Assembly: GCF_000725125.1 (NCBI RefSeq)
Contig: NZ_JFCB01000002.1
Coordinates: forward strand, 124,001 to 188,000
From: Streptomyces toyocaensis
Lineage (GTDB): Bacteria; Actinomycetota; Actinomycetes; Streptomycetales; Streptomycetaceae
Direction: 5' to 3'
DNA: 64,000 bases
This document shows positions 1-7,487 of the stretch, piece by piece. Numbering within the stretch: position 1 is the stretch's first letter; each line of letters begins with the position of its first letter. A program made the position numbers and the translations under genes. The notes beneath the pieces are model-generated. The model worked only from the letters and a program-made list of their open reading frames with translations, did not search any database and was not told the origin of the DNA.

Positions 1-276
1 TCCGGGTGACCGGCGCGCCGCGGCCCCCTCGGCCACGGCACAGCCTTCTCTGGGCGGATTCCCGCTGACGGCCCCGGTATGGCGGCGGGGACCGGCCATG
101 GGCGCACGCGTCCGATGTCCCGCCCGAGTCCCGCGAGACACGGGATCCTCGCAGGTCGTCCCGGTGGACCCGTCATCTGGCAGCACGTCGCGGGGACACC
201 TGGTAATGGTCATCGGCCTTCCCCATGGAGCCGGGCATGACCACCTCGCCTTCGTCACCTCGCCCGAACGAACCGG

Positions 277-1419
277 TCATACCCGCGGCCGGCGCGCCGG
301 TTCGCCGTCCCCGGCGGGTGCGGCGCGGCGGGGCCTGGGGCCGCCCGTCCGCAGGCGCTCCAGGGTGCGGGTCAGCTGCTGGAGGGGGGAGGGGGAGTCC
401 GTCCGGGGCGGGGGCGGCTGCCGGGTGGCCGGGGTGCCGGCCGATTCCTGGTACGCGGCCAGCGCCTCGTGCGCGCGTTCGGCGGCCTCGCGGTACAGGT
501 CCCGTGACTTGGTCATGGCCTCGAGTGCCTCGGCGTACATGGCGACCAGCGCCCGCTCACGGGCGAGTTCCTCCTCGGTCGTCAGCAGGTGCCAGTCCTC
601 CCGCAACGCGGTCAGGGCCTCCCGCGCACCGTCCGGCAGCACGCGCGGCAGTGCGTCGAAGCGGGTCACCGCGTCGACCAGGCCGGCCGGTTCCGTACCG
701 TCCAGGAACACGGCGCGCACGGCGAAGGCGTCGGCGTCGTACCCCTCCGGGACCGGAGCGCCCGGCAGCACCGCGGCCCCTCCTCGCGGGACCCGCACAC
801 CGAACTCCCGCAACGCCCAGTTCGCCACCCGCGACTGCTGGGGCGTGGCCCGGTGCTCCACGACCCGGTGCCGCAGTCCCGGCGGCAGCCAGCGCGTGAG
901 CGGCACCCGGCCGCGCTCGTCCGTGGTCATCGCCTCGTGGACGACGACATGTACGTGCCACGCGTCACGCGCGCACGCGCGCAGCAGCCGTCGTACGTCC
1001 TTGTCCTCCTCCGGGAGCGGATGGATCGCGCCCGGCCGCAGGTCCGTCACCGCGTCGTGGTTCCAGTCGGCGTCCGGCTCCTGTCCCCAGAACATCCCCG
1101 CCGGGGACGGCCAGCCCTGGTCCCAGGGCTGCTCCGCCTCCGCGACCAGCGTCCAGTCCCGGCCCCGGTCCGTGCCGGGGCCCAGACTCAGCCGGGCGCG
1201 CACGGTGACACCGCCGGCCACCCGCGTCCGGGCTTCGAAGACCAGGTCGGGAGCGGTCCCGTCGGCGGGGAGTTCGAGGAAGTCCTCGATGTCCCGGCCG
1301 TCCTTGAGGCGGCGCAGGCTGCGCCTCAGTGCCTCGTCGGCCCGGCTTCCGGTGTGGCGGCCGCGGGCCAGCCGGACCGTGGGAGGGATCGTGGCGCGGG
1401 CTTCTGGGGAGTTCGGCAT
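277..1419 (-). CDS. Uncharacterised conserved protein with helical C-terminus
   Basis: I do not recognise the family. The product is about 380 residues if it starts at the ATG at 1419; a GTG at 1443 would add eight residues and neither start has a strong Shine-Dalgarno. The N-terminal two thirds look globular and rich in Trp and acidic residues (for example PWDQGWPSPAGMFWGQEPDA). The last 100 residues contain a long charged helix (around EELARERALVAMYAEALEAM) that could form a coiled coil, followed by a Pro- and Arg-rich low-complexity tail. No signal peptide or membrane segment is visible. It is transcribed away from the Roadblock cluster that follows, so no functional link can be drawn. Third-position GC is as high as in its neighbours, which supports real coding. 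Confidence 0.7.
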   Translation of the reverse strand: MPNSPEARATIPPTVRLARGRHTGSRADEALRRSLRRLKDGRDIEDFLELPADGTAPDLVFEARTRVAGGVTVRARLSLGPGTDRGRDWTLVAEAEQPWDQGWPSPAGMFWGQEPDADWNHDAVTDLRPGAIHPLPEEDKDVRRLLRACARDAWHVHVVVHEAMTTDERGRVPLTRWLPPGLRHRVVEHRATPQQSRVANWALREFGVRVPRGGAAVLPGAPVPEGYDADAFAVRAVFLDGTEPAGLVDAVTRFDALPRVLPDGAREALTALREDWHLLTTEEELARERALVAMYAEALEAMTKSRDLYREAAERAHEALAAYQESAGTPATRQPPPPRTDSPSPLQQLTRTLERLRTGGPRPRRAAPAGDGEPARRPRV

Positions 1420-1443
1420 GGGTCCAGTCGTGAGCGGGGGCAC

Positions 1444-1867
1444 GTGCTTCTGCCAGTATCGTCGCCGCGGGCCGGCGGCATGAGGCGGGGCTCCGCCGGA
1501 CGGCGGTCACGCCTGCGCCTACCCGGCCGTACGGCCCTCATGTGGCGGGGCGCCCGGGGTGTCGCGCGCGGGGTGTGCGCGGCGCACACGCGGTCAGACG
1601 GTCCACCCGTGGTTCCGGCGGCGCCGACGTCATCACAATGGTCCCGCGAGCGGGGCCGGCCCACCATCCGCATCGGGGCCGGCCCTGCCCGCACCAGGCC
1701 GGACAGGGGCCTCGTCGTGAGGGCGAAAAAAACCGGACCCTACCAGGGCCGCGTCACTCCCGTCGCATATTCCGCCGGAAAACACCAAAGCTCTCACCTC
1801 GATCGAGCACACACCGTAGCGTCGACGTCACGTTCGCGGTACAGCCGTGCGAGGAGGGGGATCCGGC
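1444..1867. other. Intergenic region between divergent genes
   Basis: This 424-base stretch separates the leftward uncharacterised gene from the rightward Roadblock cluster and should hold both promoters. The only features I can point to are a relatively AT-rich pocket around 1720-1800 and a short palindrome TTCCGCCGGAA at 1770-1780. I see no convincing small gene or RNA. Confidence 0.5.
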
Positions 1868-2272
1868 GTGCCCGGAATCGACGAGAGTCTGCTGGAAGCC
1901 ATGCGACTGCCCGGGGCACGCGGCGCCCTCGTGGTCGACTGGATCAGCGGGCTCGCCCTGGGCGCGGTGGGCGACGCACCGGGCGGTGACGCGGAGGCAA
2001 CGGCCGCCGAGACCGCCGAACTCGCCCGCCAGGCCATGGAGAGCGGCACGCTCGCACCGGCCGACGACAAGGCGGCGGGGACCGCCGGCAAGGAACCACC
2101 CGTCGAGGACCTCATCCTGACCGGTGCGGACGCGTACCACCTCCTGCGCTTCGTCGTCACGACCTTCGACAGCACGGTCTTCCTGTACCTGTGGCTCGAC
2201 CGCGCCGACGGCAACCTCGCCCTGGCCCGCATACGCCTGGCCGAGATGGCGGACCGGCTGGTGCTCGGATGA
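1868..2272 (+). CDS. Roadblock/LC7-like protein 1
   Basis: A soluble 134-residue protein resembling the Roadblock/LC7 fold, which in bacteria usually acts as a dimeric regulator or partner of small Ras-like GTPases (MglB, CvnB). The N-terminal pattern RGALVVDWISGLALGAVG and the C-terminal pattern VFLYLWLDRADGNLALARIRL match the strand-helix organisation of the third Roadblock protein of this cluster (3698-4072). The chosen start is the GTG at 1868, preceded by GAGGAGGGGG at 1850-1859; the ATG/GTG further upstream lacks such a site. Its stop overlaps the next gene by ATGA, so the two are translationally coupled. No GTPase gene is nearby, which is unusual for the family. The exact role is unknown. 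Confidence 0.8.
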   Translation: MPGIDESLLEAMRLPGARGALVVDWISGLALGAVGDAPGGDAEATAAETAELARQAMESGTLAPADDKAAGTAGKEPPVEDLILTGADAYHLLRFVVTTFDSTVFLYLWLDRADGNLALARIRLAEMADRLVLG

Positions 2273-3048
2273 CCACGGCGGCACGCACCGGCGGGTCCGC
2301 GCCCGAGCTGCTCGGCACCCTCGCGGCCGACCACGCCACCGGGGCGCTCTCCACGGAGTCCGGGATCTTCTACCTCTCCGCGGGACACGTCGTCCACGTC
2401 GAGTCCGCGTACAGTCCCGACCTCGGCGACCTGCTCACCCGCAGCGGTGCCGTCCCACCGGCCGGCTGGTGGGACGCGGTCGAACGGGCCGGGGCCGTGC
2501 ACCGGGTCGGCCGCCAGCTCGTGGACAGCGGGCGTCTGACCACGGGGGCCCTGGAGCTGTGCCACCTGGGCGCGCTGTTCGACGCCGCGTACTTCGCGCT
2601 CGTCCACGGCGGCGCCGCGCTCCGCTTCCGTCCCGGTGTCGCGCACTGGCTCGGCGCGGTCCGTCCGGTACCGGTGGCGACCGTGCTGCGCGAGTCGCGG
2701 CGCCGCCGTGACCTGCTGCACCGCATCTGGCCCGATTCAGCCGTCGACACCGCCCCGCTCACCCGCGCGGCAGGCGCCGACCCCGACCGGCTGCCGCCCC
2801 GGCGCGGCCGCACCCTCGCCCTGGTCGACGGCGGGCGCACCGCCGCGCAGATCGCCTCGGTTCTCGCCCACCGCACCTTCCACACCCTCGTCGAACTGCG
2901 CCGCCTGGCCGCCGACGGGCTGGTCACCCCCGCGCCACCCCCGCCCGCCACGCCCGTCCACCCCGTCCCCGACGCGGGCGGCGCGGCGTGGGACGAGCCC
3001 GACACAGCGCTGCTGAGACGGCTCCTGGACGCCTTGGAGGCACTGTGA
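2269..3048 (+). CDS. DUF4388/PATAN-like protein
   Basis: A 259-residue soluble protein. The N-terminal half (LLGTLAADHATGALSTESG, then FYLSAGHVVHVES) has the short strand pattern of DUF4388 (PATAN) domains, which occur in bacterial signalling proteins and are thought to mediate protein contacts. The C-terminal half contains LALVDGGRTAAQIASVLA and a stretch resembling a winged-helix arm (TFHTLVELRRLAADGLV), so a DNA-binding or protein-interaction role is possible. The start ATG overlaps the preceding stop (ATGA at 2269-2272), and its own stop lies next to the following Roadblock gene. I infer one operon of four genes. Assignment to DUF4388 rests on motif resemblance only. Confidence 0.7.
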   Translation: MTTAARTGGSAPELLGTLAADHATGALSTESGIFYLSAGHVVHVESAYSPDLGDLLTRSGAVPPAGWWDAVERAGAVHRVGRQLVDSGRLTTGALELCHLGALFDAAYFALVHGGAALRFRPGVAHWLGAVRPVPVATVLRESRRRRDLLHRIWPDSAVDTAPLTRAAGADPDRLPPRRGRTLALVDGGRTAAQIASVLAHRTFHTLVELRRLAADGLVTPAPPPPATPVHPVPDAGGAAWDEPDTALLRRLLDALEAL

Positions 3049-3086
3049 TCCGCGCGCGCCGGCAGCGTGCCGAAAGGAGACTGCTC

Positions 3087-3611
3087 ATGGCCGTCGAGAC
3101 CGACGTGCTGGACGAACTGCGTCGGCTCCGCACCCGCATACCGCGGCTGGCGGGCTCCCTCGCGGCCACCGTCGACGGACTCGTGCTGGCCCACGACGTA
3201 CCGGACACCGAACCGGAGGGGCTGGCCGCACTCACCGCCGCCGCGCTCGGGGTCGCGTACCGCATGACGGACGCGGCCGCCCGCGGCGACTTCCGCGAAC
3301 TCCTCGTGCGCGGCAGCCGGGGTTACGTCGCGACCTACGCCGCCGGGACCACCGCCGTGCTCACCCTCCTCGCCGACGACCGGGTCAACGTGGGCCGGCT
3401 GCATCTGGAGGGCCGGCGCAGCGGCGCCCGGATCGCCGAGCTGGTGGACACCCACATCGGCCCGGGCGGAGGGCGGCACGCCGACCGGGTCGCGCCCGGG
3501 GAATCCCCCGCGCGGGCCCAGGGCACCGATCCGGCCCGGCCCATCGGCACCCTCCCGGTGCGCACCCCGCAACTGCCCGCACACCGGCCCCGGACACAAC
3601 CCGGCGGCTGA
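3087..3611 (+). CDS. Roadblock/LC7-like protein 2
   Basis: A 174-residue protein whose first 120 residues fit the Roadblock/LC7 pattern: an N-terminal helix (VLDELRRLRTRIPRLAG), a strand pair (SLAATVDGLVLAHDV), a helix with small residues (LAALTAAALGVAYRM) and the C-terminal strand TAVLTLLADDRVNVGRLHLE. The tail is Pro-, Arg- and Gly-rich and probably disordered. The start ATG at 3087 is preceded by AAAGGAG at 3072-3078 with ideal spacing; a GTG at 3045 overlapping the previous stop is also possible but has a poorer site. Likely to dimerise with the other Roadblock proteins of the cluster. Its regulatory target is not visible. Confidence 0.8.
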   Translation: MAVETDVLDELRRLRTRIPRLAGSLAATVDGLVLAHDVPDTEPEGLAALTAAALGVAYRMTDAAARGDFRELLVRGSRGYVATYAAGTTAVLTLLADDRVNVGRLHLEGRRSGARIAELVDTHIGPGGGRHADRVAPGESPARAQGTDPARPIGTLPVRTPQLPAHRPRTQPGG

Positions 3612-3697
3612 CCTCCCGCGTTTCCTCCAGGCCGTGCGCCTCCGCGGGATCCGGCGCCCGGCCCGAACCACCCATCACGACGGAAAGGACACCACTC

Positions 3698-4072
3698 ATG
3701 GCCAACACCGAGACCTCCCTCAAGGAATGCCTCAGCTCCATCGACGGCGCGACGGCCGCCGCACTCGTCGACTACACCAGCGGCATGGCCCTCGGCACGC
3801 TGGGCGGCGGCAAGGACTTCAACCTGGAGGTCGCCGCGGCCGGCAACACCGACGTCGTACGGTCCAAGCTGCGCACCATGGAGCACCTGGGACTGAACGA
3901 GGAGATCGAGGACATCCTGATCACCCTGAACAGCCAGTACCACCTGATCCGCCTGCTCAAGGGACGCGGCGGCAACGGCCTCTTCCTCTACCTGGTCCTC
4001 GAGGCGGGCCGCGCCAACCTGGCCATGGCGCGGCACCAGCTGCGCCGCATCGAGGCCGAGCTGGAGGTCTGA
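3698..4072 (+). CDS. Roadblock/LC7-like protein 3
   Basis: A compact 124-residue Roadblock/LC7 protein without extra tails. The N-terminus (ECLSSIDGATAAALVDYTSG) and C-terminus (GLFLYLVLEAGRANLAMARH) mirror the first protein of the cluster (1868-2272), so the two are probably paralogues. The start ATG at 3698 follows GGAAAGGA at a good distance. An 86-base gap separates it from the previous gene, so it may have its own promoter as well as read-through. A strong hairpin directly after its stop closes the cluster. In Streptomyces such proteins normally sit in conservons with a GTPase and a sensor kinase; here the nearest kinase is the haem-GAF kinase at 5676, beyond the flavohaemoglobin gene. 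Confidence 0.85.
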   Translation: MANTETSLKECLSSIDGATAAALVDYTSGMALGTLGGGKDFNLEVAAAGNTDVVRSKLRTMEHLGLNEEIEDILITLNSQYHLIRLLKGRGGNGLFLYLVLEAGRANLAMARHQLRRIEAELEV

Positions 4073-4073
4073 G

Positions 4074-4124
4074 ACGGGCCCGGGTCCCCGCACGCCGTGC
4101 CGGCGCGCGGGGACCCGGGCCCGT
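4074..4124. terminator. Bidirectional hairpin terminator
   Basis: Two 18-base arms (4074-4091 and 4107-4124) are perfectly complementary, with a 15-base loop. It lies between the convergent Roadblock gene and the flavohaemoglobin gene and can stop transcription from both sides. Confidence 0.85.
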
Positions 4125-4131
4125 GAGCGGG

Positions 4132-5334
4132 TCAGGCCGCCTCGGGCAGCCAGAGGTCGGGGCCGAAGACCTCGTAGTGGATGGACCGGGCGGGGACCCC
4201 GGCGCCGAGCAGCGCGCCGCGCACGGCGCGCATGAACGGCAGCGGCCCGCACAGGTACACCGTCGCGTCCGCCGGGACGTCGATGCCCTCCAGGTCCATC
4301 AGACCGCTGCGCGCGTCGGGCTCCTCGGGGCCGGGACGCTCGTACCAGAACACCGCCTCCGCGTCGGCCAGTCCGTTCACCGCCTCACGGGTCTCGGCAC
4401 GCAGGGCGTGCTCGGCCGGTGCGCCGTCGGCGTGCAGGACGAGCACCCGCCGGGTGGAGCCGGTGGCCTGCAGCCGGGCGAGCATGCCCAGCATCGGGGT
4501 GCAGCCGATACCGGCCGAGACCAGGACCAACGGGGTGTCGGCCTCGTCGAGCGCGACGTCGCCGACGGGCACGGAGAGGGTGAGCTCGTCGCCGGTGCCG
4601 ATCCGTTCGAACAGCAGGTTCGACACCTCGCCGTCCGGTGCGCCGTCCTCGCCCGCGACGCGTTTGACGGTGATGCGGCGCAGCTCCTCCCCGGGGTCGG
4701 AGGACAGGCTGTACTGGCGCAGCTGGTGCACGCCGTCGGGCATGAGCAGCCGCACGCTGACGTACTGGCCGGCCCGTGCCTTCGGGGCGGGCTCGCCGTC
4801 GGCGGGGCGCACCAGGAACGAGACCACGTCGTCCGTCTCCTCGTGGCGCTCCACGACGGTCCAGGGACGCCAGATGTCACCCGGTTCGACACCCGCGTCG
4901 TGGTAGAGACGGGCCTCACGGGCGATGAGGGCCCCGGCCATCAGCCAGTACACCTCGTCCCAGGCGGCCGCCACCTCGGGGGTCACCGCGTCGCCCAGCA
5001 CGTCCGCGATCGCGCCGAACAGGTACTTGTGGACGATCGTGTACTGGTCGTCGGTGATGCCGACCGCGACGTGCTTGTGCGCGATGCGGGCCAGCAGGGC
5101 GTCCGGCCGGCTGTCCGGGTCGGCGAGCAGTGCCTGGGCGAACCCGGCTATGGATCCGGCGAGCGCCCGGCGCTGGGCGCCGCTGGCCTGGTTGCCCCGG
5201 TTGAACAGGCCGTCCAGGAGCTCGGGCCGGTCACGGAACATGGTGCCGTAGAAACGCGTCGTGATCTCGTCGAGCGCCCCGGCCACGGCGGGCAGGGTGG
5301 CCCGCAGCACTGCGGCGGACTCTTCGGACAGCAT
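4132..5334 (-). CDS. hmp: Flavohaemoglobin (NO dioxygenase)
   Basis: Converts nitric oxide and oxygen to nitrate with NAD(P)H, in the cytosol. The 400-residue length and order are standard: globin domain (about 1-135, with the proximal-His region HKHVAVGI), ferredoxin-reductase-type FAD domain (RQYSLSSDPG is the FAD-binding RxYS motif) and NAD domain (VSAGIGCTPML, then VYLCGPLPFM near the C-terminus). I chose the ATG at 5334: GGGAG lies five bases upstream in the right place, while the TTG four codons earlier would include that site. It is divergent from a DevS-type haem kinase at 5676, a context that fits NO or low-oxygen control. A TATACA -10-like element lies about 65 bases upstream (5399-5404, reverse strand). 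Confidence 0.93.
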   Translation of the reverse strand: MLSEESAAVLRATLPAVAGALDEITTRFYGTMFRDRPELLDGLFNRGNQASGAQRRALAGSIAGFAQALLADPDSRPDALLARIAHKHVAVGITDDQYTIVHKYLFGAIADVLGDAVTPEVAAAWDEVYWLMAGALIAREARLYHDAGVEPGDIWRPWTVVERHEETDDVVSFLVRPADGEPAPKARAGQYVSVRLLMPDGVHQLRQYSLSSDPGEELRRITVKRVAGEDGAPDGEVSNLLFERIGTGDELTLSVPVGDVALDEADTPLVLVSAGIGCTPMLGMLARLQATGSTRRVLVLHADGAPAEHALRAETREAVNGLADAEAVFWYERPGPEEPDARSGLMDLEGIDVPADATVYLCGPLPFMRAVRGALLGAGVPARSIHYEVFGPDLWLPEAA

Positions 5335-5675
5335 GAGGTCTCCCAAGGACGGGGCGGGACTGGGGGTTTGACCGCGGATCCGGACCGGCGGCAGAACCTG
5401 TATAGCAAGCGCGAACGTCTGTTCCCGCGGGTAACGGCGCCCCTGCGGGCGACGCGGGACCGTCGTCCCGGCGGAACGGGACCTGTGGCCCAGGCGGACG
5501 GTCGCCGGACAGGGCCGACCGGCCCAGCGCCCCCAGGGACGGACCCCGCCCGCGGTCCCCGCCGGACCCGCCGCCCGGCCGATGCCGTACCGTCGCCTTT
5601 ACTGGACCGTTACCGGTTGCCGGTCGGGAGGCAGCCGGGCGGCGGTGCCGAGGCGAGCGGACGGGAGGCACACGG
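5335..5675. promoter_or_regulatory. hmp/kinase divergent promoter region with DevR-box-like site
   Basis: This 341-base region serves the divergent hmp and haem-kinase genes. At 5478-5491 it carries GGGACCTGTGGCCC, which fits the GGGAC-N4-GGCCC pattern of mycobacterial DevR (DosR) boxes, to which the Streptomyces OsdR regulator is related. The TATACA element for hmp is at 5399-5404 on the reverse strand. The DevR assignment is inference from a short motif in GC-rich DNA and may be chance. Confidence 0.35.
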
Positions 5676-7406
5676 GTGGAAGGCTCCGGGCGGGACGAGG
5701 ACGCCCGCGTACGGCTACCGCAGCTGCGCCTCGACGAGCTGCTGGAGGAACTCCAGTCCCGTATCGACGCGGCCCGCGGCACCCGCGACCGGGTGCACAG
5801 CCTGCTGGAGGCCGTGCTCTCGGTCGGCCGGGAGCTGGAGCTGGAACAGGTGCTGCACAGCATCGTGGAGGCCGCTGCGGCGGTGGTGGAGGCGCAGTAC
5901 GCCGCCCTTGGCGTGATCGGCCCGGACGGCAAGCGGCTGTCCGCCTTCCACACCGTCGGTGTCAGCGAGGAGGAGATCGCCCGCATCGGCCACTACCCCG
6001 AGGGCCACGGCATCCTCGGAGAGCTGATCCGGCATCCGGAGCCACTGCGGGTGGCGAAACTCTCCGACCACCCCGCCTCGTACGGTTTCCCGCCCCACCA
6101 CCCGCCGATGAACACCTTCCTCGGCGTCCCCATCCGGGTCCGTGACCAGGTGTTCGGCAACCTGTACCTGACCGAGAAGCGGGGCGGGGCGCAGTTCGAC
6201 GAGGAGGACGAGTCGGTCCTGTCCACCCTGGCGGTCGCCGCCGGGGTCGCCATCGACAACGCGCGCCTGTACGAGGAGTCCCGGCAGCGCGAACGCTGGC
6301 TGCGGGCCAACGCCGAGATCACCCACGCCCTCATGTCCGGCAGCGAACGCGGCACGGCCCTCCTGCTCATCGCGGAGCGCGCCCGGGAGATCACCGGGGC
6401 CGCCCTCGCCGTGGTCGCCGTACCCATGGCCGGCACCGACTCGCTCACCGTGGAACTGGCCATCGGCCAGGGCGCGGACAGTCACCGCGGGCTCGTCGTG
6501 CCCGTGGACGGCAGCCTGCTCGGCCGGGCCTTCACCGCCGGAGCCCCGGTCACCAGCCCGGACATCGCCGGCGACGAACGGGTCTTCCCGGGCCCGCAGC
6601 GCCTCGACGAACTCGGTCCGGCCGTCGCCGTGCCCATCGGGTCGGGCGACAGTGTGCGCGGCATCGCCCTGCTGGCCCGGTCCGCCGACCGCAACCCGTT
6701 CACCGAGGAGGAGATCGAGCCCCTGCAGGGCTTCGCCGCCCAGGCGGCCGTGGCGATGGAGCTGGCGGAACGCCGCCAGGACGCCGAGCAGATCGCCGTC
6801 CTGGAGGAGCGCGACCGCATCGCCCGCGACCTGCACGACCTGGCCATCCAGCGGCTGTTCGCCACCGGCATGACGCTCCAGAGCGCCGGCCGGTTCATCG
6901 AGCACAAGGAGGCCTCGGAGCGGGTGCTGCGGGCCGTCGACGACCTCGACGAGACCATCAAGATCATTCGCTCGACCATCTTCGGCCTGCGCTCCCGCGC
7001 CGCCGCCGGCGGCGGCGCCACCGGTCTGCGCGCCCGTGTCGTACGGGTCGTCGGCGAGGCCGCGCCCCTGCTCGGTTTCCCTCCCAGCGTGCGGATGGAG
7101 GGCCTGATCGACACCGACGTGCCCAAGGAGACGGCCGATCACCTGGTGGCCGTGCTCTCCGAGTCCCTGACCAACATCGCCCGGCACGCCCGCGCCGACC
7201 GCGCCGACGTGGTCCTCCAGACCGACGGGCGCGAGGTGCGGCTGACGGTCGCGGACAACGGCGTGGGCATCCCCTCCGGGGGCCGCCGCAGCGGCCTGCG
7301 CAACATGGCCGAGCGCGCGCAGCAGCTCGGCGGCACCTTCGACGTCACCGGATCCGCGGGCGGGGGCACCACACTCCTGTGGCGGGTTCCGGTGGGGGAG
7401 CGGTAG
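5676..7406 (+). CDS. DevS/DosS-type haem-GAF sensor histidine kinase
   Basis: A soluble 576-residue redox, oxygen or NO sensor kinase. Order: N-terminal coiled region (1-50), GAF-A (about 55-200), GAF-B (about 220-370), HisKA_3 dimerisation helix with phosphoacceptor His387 in DRIARDLHD, and a HATPase domain (N box ESLTNIARHA, G box VADNGVGIPSGG). The GAF-A segment FPPHHPPMNTFLGVP closely follows the mycobacterial DevS segment that contains its haem-ligating His149; the equivalent here is His142. That predicts bound b-type haem. The GTG start has GGGAGG nine bases upstream. No response regulator is adjacent, so its partner (DevR/OsdR-like) must lie elsewhere. It is divergent from hmp, which suggests gas-responsive control of NO detoxification. 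Confidence 0.88.
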   Translation: MEGSGRDEDARVRLPQLRLDELLEELQSRIDAARGTRDRVHSLLEAVLSVGRELELEQVLHSIVEAAAAVVEAQYAALGVIGPDGKRLSAFHTVGVSEEEIARIGHYPEGHGILGELIRHPEPLRVAKLSDHPASYGFPPHHPPMNTFLGVPIRVRDQVFGNLYLTEKRGGAQFDEEDESVLSTLAVAAGVAIDNARLYEESRQRERWLRANAEITHALMSGSERGTALLLIAERAREITGAALAVVAVPMAGTDSLTVELAIGQGADSHRGLVVPVDGSLLGRAFTAGAPVTSPDIAGDERVFPGPQRLDELGPAVAVPIGSGDSVRGIALLARSADRNPFTEEEIEPLQGFAAQAAVAMELAERRQDAEQIAVLEERDRIARDLHDLAIQRLFATGMTLQSAGRFIEHKEASERVLRAVDDLDETIKIIRSTIFGLRSRAAAGGGATGLRARVVRVVGEAAPLLGFPPSVRMEGLIDTDVPKETADHLVAVLSESLTNIARHARADRADVVLQTDGREVRLTVADNGVGIPSGGRRSGLRNMAERAQQLGGTFDVTGSAGGGTTLLWRVPVGER

Positions 7407-7487
7407 GGCGCCGGCCGGCTCCGTGTGTGGTGGGGACCCGGCGGGGGTACCCATGGGGCGACCCCGGCCGCGGCGGAGGAGTGTCGA

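Noticed and set aside
1..276. Left edge: possible end of a gene
   Set aside because: No frame reads as a recognisable protein and no hairpin marks a gene end. I see nothing to annotate there.
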